Part shown: one piece after another, positions 61,497 through 64,000 of the stretch
How the letters are laid out: each line of letters begins with the position of its first letter
Position numbering within the stretch: the stretch's first letter is position 1
Source: Porticoccus sp041395745
Lineage (GTDB): Bacteria; Pseudomonadota; Gammaproteobacteria; Pseudomonadales; Porticoccaceae
Direction of reading: 5' to 3'
Assembly (NCBI GenBank): GCA_041395745.1
Contig: JAWKZV010000003.1
Span: 372,001 to 436,000 of the forward strand
Length of the DNA: 64,000 nucleotides
The notes under the pieces: model-generated
Database searches by the model: none
Told to the model about the DNA's origin: nothing
The model's input: the letters and a program-made list of their open reading frames with translations, nothing else
Position numbers and translations under genes: made by a program

Positions 61497-62564
61497 ATGA
61501 CTAACGACCAGCTACATCACCTGCTATTGGATAACCTCAGCACCGCTGTTCTGCTGCTGAATAGAGGTCTCGAGATCTGTTACCTGAATCCTGCGGCCGA
61601 AAACCTGCTCGCAGTCAGTGCCGTGCGTCTTTGTGGTAACAGTGTCGATACGCTTTTTACCGAAGATGGCACGCCCATCAACGCGCTGCAGGAAGCACTG
61701 ACCTCCAACCACCCATTTACCCAGCGCCAGGCCTCGATGGTGCTGCCAGACCACTCCCACATCACCGTGGACTTTACCGCCACACCGGTACAGATGTCCT
61801 CGGCGCGAATGCTGGTTGTCGAGATGCAACCCATGGACCGGCTAATGCGCATTAACCGTGAGGAGGCACTGATCACCACCCATGACACCACCCGCAATCT
61901 GGTGCGAGGGCTAGCCCATGAGATCAAGAACCCCCTGGGTGGTATTCGCGGCGCTGCCCAGTTGTTGTCCGAGGATCTGGACGAACAATCCGAACTGCGC
62001 GAATACACAGAAATCATCTCTGCGGAAACGGATCGACTCTGCAACCTGGTTGACCGCCTGCTTGGCCCCACCACGATGCCCAAATTTGTTCCGGTCAACA
62101 TTCATGAAGTTCTGGAACATGTGGCCGCCCTGGCGGAAGCTGAAACCCGTGGCAGCATCACCATCAAACGCAATTACGATCCCAGCATCCCCGAGCTACA
62201 GGGGGATCGAGGCCAACTGATTCAGGCGATCCTGAATGTTGTGCGCAATGCGATCCAGGCTCTGCGCGCCAGTAACCAGAAGCGTCCGACCATCAAGCTG
62301 ATCACCCGGATTCAACGGCACTTTACCATCGGGAAAGTACATCACCGGGTGGTCTGCCGTATCGACATCATAGATAACGGCCCAGGGATTCCGGAGCACC
62401 TGATCGACCGGATCTTCTTCCCCATGATCAGTGGTCGCGCAGAAGGAAGTGGGCTCGGCCTGCCCATAGCCCAGTCGGCCATCAACCTGCATCACGGACT
62501 GATCGAATGTGAAAACGAGAAGGGAGAAACTCGTTTCACCATCTACTTACCATTGGATACCTAA
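61497..62564 (+). CDS. glnL: Nitrogen regulation sensor kinase NtrB
   Basis: NtrB (GlnL) is a cytosolic histidine kinase that phosphorylates NtrC under nitrogen limitation and is switched to phosphatase by PII. It has 355 residues: an N-terminal PAS domain (about 5-110), the DHp domain with phosphohistidine H141 in GLAHEIKNPLGG, and a C-terminal ATPase domain with the N box (LNVVRNAIQAL), G1 (DNGPGIPEHL) and G2 (GSGLGLPIAQ). The start ATG 61497 has no clear ribosome-binding site. The gene is three bases from ntrC. PII (glnB/glnK) is not in the window. Confidence 0.98.
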   Translation: MTNDQLHHLLLDNLSTAVLLLNRGLEICYLNPAAENLLAVSAVRLCGNSVDTLFTEDGTPINALQEALTSNHPFTQRQASMVLPDHSHITVDFTATPVQMSSARMLVVEMQPMDRLMRINREEALITTHDTTRNLVRGLAHEIKNPLGGIRGAAQLLSEDLDEQSELREYTEIISAETDRLCNLVDRLLGPTTMPKFVPVNIHEVLEHVAALAEAETRGSITIKRNYDPSIPELQGDRGQLIQAILNVVRNAIQALRASNQKRPTIKLITRIQRHFTIGKVHHRVVCRIDIIDNGPGIPEHLIDRIFFPMISGRAEGSGLGLPIAQSAINLHHGLIECENEKGETRFTIYLPLDT

Positions 62565-62566
62565 AC

Positions 62567-63982
62567 ATGGGAAAGCGCACTGTTTGGATAGTCGACGACG
62601 ACCGCTCAATTCGCTGGGTAATGGAAAAAGCCCTGAGCAGAGCAGAACTTGACGTCACCAGTTTTGAAGATCCAGCAGATCTGCTGGCAAAACTCGACAA
62701 ATCCCAACCGGACACCATCATCAGCGACATCCGCATGCCCGGCATCGACGGATTACAGCTTTTACAACGGATACACATTTCCAAGCCTACCCTGCCAGTG
62801 ATCATCACCACCGCCCACTCGGATCTGGACAGTGCCGTGGCGGCCTACCAGGGCGGCGCTTTTGAATACCTGCCCAAACCATTCGATCTGGAAGAGCTGA
62901 TTGCCGTTACCAATCGCGCCATCAATTTCGCCAGCGAACAGGGCCGGGAGAAAGCCCCGGCAACCGAGGGCGTCAGTGGAGAAATCATTGGCGAAGCCCC
63001 GGCCATGCAGGAAGTTTTCCGAGCCATCGGCCGCCTTTCTCACTCCAATATCACCGTGCTCATTAACGGGGAGTCAGGCACCGGAAAGGAGCTGGTGGCA
63101 AAAGCCCTGCACGACCACAGTCCTCGCAGGAATAATCGTTTTGTCGCACTGAACATGGCTGCGATTCCCCACGACCTGATTGAATCTGAGCTATTCGGCC
63201 ACGAAAAAGGGGCTTTCACTGGCGCCACCCAGCGCCGTGAAGGACGCTTCCAACAGGCGGATGGCGGTACCCTGTTCCTTGACGAAATCGGCGACATGCC
63301 ACCGGAGGCCCAGACCCGCCTGCTCAGGGTACTGGCCAACGGGGAGTTTTACCTGGTCGGGGGACATACCCCGGTGAAGGTCGATGTACGTATCATCGCA
63401 GCGACCCACCAGAACCTGGAACATCTGGTGGCAGAAAACCGCTTTCGGGAAGACCTTTTCCACCGCCTCAATGTGATCCGGATTCACCTCCCCAAGCTGG
63501 CAGACCGCCGGGAAGACATTCCCAAACTGATGCACCATTTCTTCCAGCGTGCAGCGAAAGAGCTGGAAACTGAACCCAAGACACTCTCACCCGAAGCCGA
63601 ACAGTATCTGAGTATGCTGTCATGGCCTGGCAACGTAAGACAGCTGGAAAACATTTGCCGCTGGCTGACCGTTATGGCCTCCGGGAGGGAAGTACACATC
63701 GAAGATCTTCCCCCGGAATTGAGGGATGGCCCCGTTGAAAAAACCACCATCAATGGCAACTGGGAACAACAATTGCGCAATTGGGCAGATACCGAGCTCA
63801 GCGCAGGACACCACGACATTCTGGCCTCTGCAGTCCCGACATTTGAACGGGCCTTGATAGAAACCGCTCTGAGCCATACCAATGGTCGTAAACGAGATGC
63901 CGCCGAACTGCTCGGCTGGGGCAGGAATACCCTGACTCGCAAGTTAAAGGAGCTGGGGATGAACGACGAGGACGACCTTTAA
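62567..63982 (+). CDS. glnG: Nitrogen regulation response regulator NtrC
   Basis: NtrC (GlnG) activates sigma54 promoters. It has 471 residues: a receiver domain with the phosphoacceptor D54 (IISDIRMPG), a central AAA+ domain with Walker A GESGTGKE and the sigma54-contacting GAFTGA loop, and a C-terminal Fis-type HTH (FERALIETALSHTNGRKRDAAELLGWGRNTLTRKLKEL). It starts three bases after ntrB. Its likely targets in view are glnA (58904-58952) and its own operon (61318-61348). Only 18 bases of the window follow. Confidence 0.99.
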   Translation: MGKRTVWIVDDDRSIRWVMEKALSRAELDVTSFEDPADLLAKLDKSQPDTIISDIRMPGIDGLQLLQRIHISKPTLPVIITTAHSDLDSAVAAYQGGAFEYLPKPFDLEELIAVTNRAINFASEQGREKAPATEGVSGEIIGEAPAMQEVFRAIGRLSHSNITVLINGESGTGKELVAKALHDHSPRRNNRFVALNMAAIPHDLIESELFGHEKGAFTGATQRREGRFQQADGGTLFLDEIGDMPPEAQTRLLRVLANGEFYLVGGHTPVKVDVRIIAATHQNLEHLVAENRFREDLFHRLNVIRIHLPKLADRREDIPKLMHHFFQRAAKELETEPKTLSPEAEQYLSMLSWPGNVRQLENICRWLTVMASGREVHIEDLPPELRDGPVEKTTINGNWEQQLRNWADTELSAGHHDILASAVPTFERALIETALSHTNGRKRDAAELLGWGRNTLTRKLKELGMNDEDDL

Positions 63983-64000
63983 ACCAGGCCGAATAAAGGA

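Overview
The window looks like chromosomal core genome of a gammaproteobacterium, most like marine Cellvibrionales/Pseudomonadales-type lineages. The evidence is family content and gene order: secA to ptsO follows the order known from Pseudomonas (secA, M23 peptidase, lpxC, dcw cluster, rnpB, rsmI, lpoA, yraN, diaA, dolP, sspBA, pet, rpsI-rplM, zapE, zapG, degS/algW, hisCDG, murA, ibaG, mlaC, kdsDC, lptCAB, rpoN, hpf, ptsN, rapZ, ptsO). A second block (typA, thiI, glnA, DUF4124 gene, ntrBC) is also Pseudomonas-like but lies elsewhere in that genome. Genus-level assignment is inference. No phage, insertion sequence, CRISPR array or tRNA was seen.

Layout. 1-21086 (minus): secA (cut by the window edge), a divisome-type M23 peptidase, lpxC and an unbroken division/cell-wall cluster, mraZ-rsmH-ftsL-ftsI-murE-murF-mraY-murD-ftsW-murG-murC-ddl-ftsQ-ftsA-ftsZ. 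The cluster is packed with start/stop overlaps and preceded by a sigma70 promoter overlaid by 10-bp-period MraZ boxes. 21470-21848: RNase P RNA. 21898-22727: a decamer tandem repeat and an orphan ParA-type ATPase inserted between rnpB and rsmI. 22730-30033: rsmI, lpoA, a secreted unknown, yraN, diaA, dolP, a thiolase, sspB, sspA. 30108-33758: a bc1 operon in which cytochrome b and cytochrome c1 are one 677-residue polyprotein, then rpsI-rplM. 33893-42308: zapE, zapG, a DegS-type protease, hisC-hisD-hisG-murA-ibaG-mlaC. 42591-49437 (plus): Kdo synthesis and LPS transport (kdsD, kdsC, lptCAB), rpoN and the nitrogen PTS group. 49527-53008: mgtE, darP, proline iminopeptidase and a broken tag gene. 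53042-58797: typA, then an accessory stretch (diguanylate cyclase, mntP, a wrecked SLC13 permease), then thiI. 59147-63982: glnA, a DUF4124 protein and ntrBC.

How they work together. Envelope building dominates: peptidoglycan precursors (murA, murC-F, mraY, murG, ddl), septal synthesis (ftsW, ftsI, ftsQLAZ), an activator of a class A PBP (lpoA), LPS (lpxC, kds, lpt) and lipid asymmetry (mlaC, dolP). Nitrogen control is the second theme: rpoN lies in the window, and both glnA and ntrBC carry recognisable -24/-12 promoters with NtrC-type dyads upstream.

Best leads: the petB-petC fusion; a perfect 10+4+10 inverted repeat filling the spacer of the pet operon promoter; the orphan ParA with its decamer array; a 31-bp palindrome upstream of ntrB that contains an NtrC site; and two decayed genes (tag, SLC13). 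I found no evidence for a wholly new multi-gene system.
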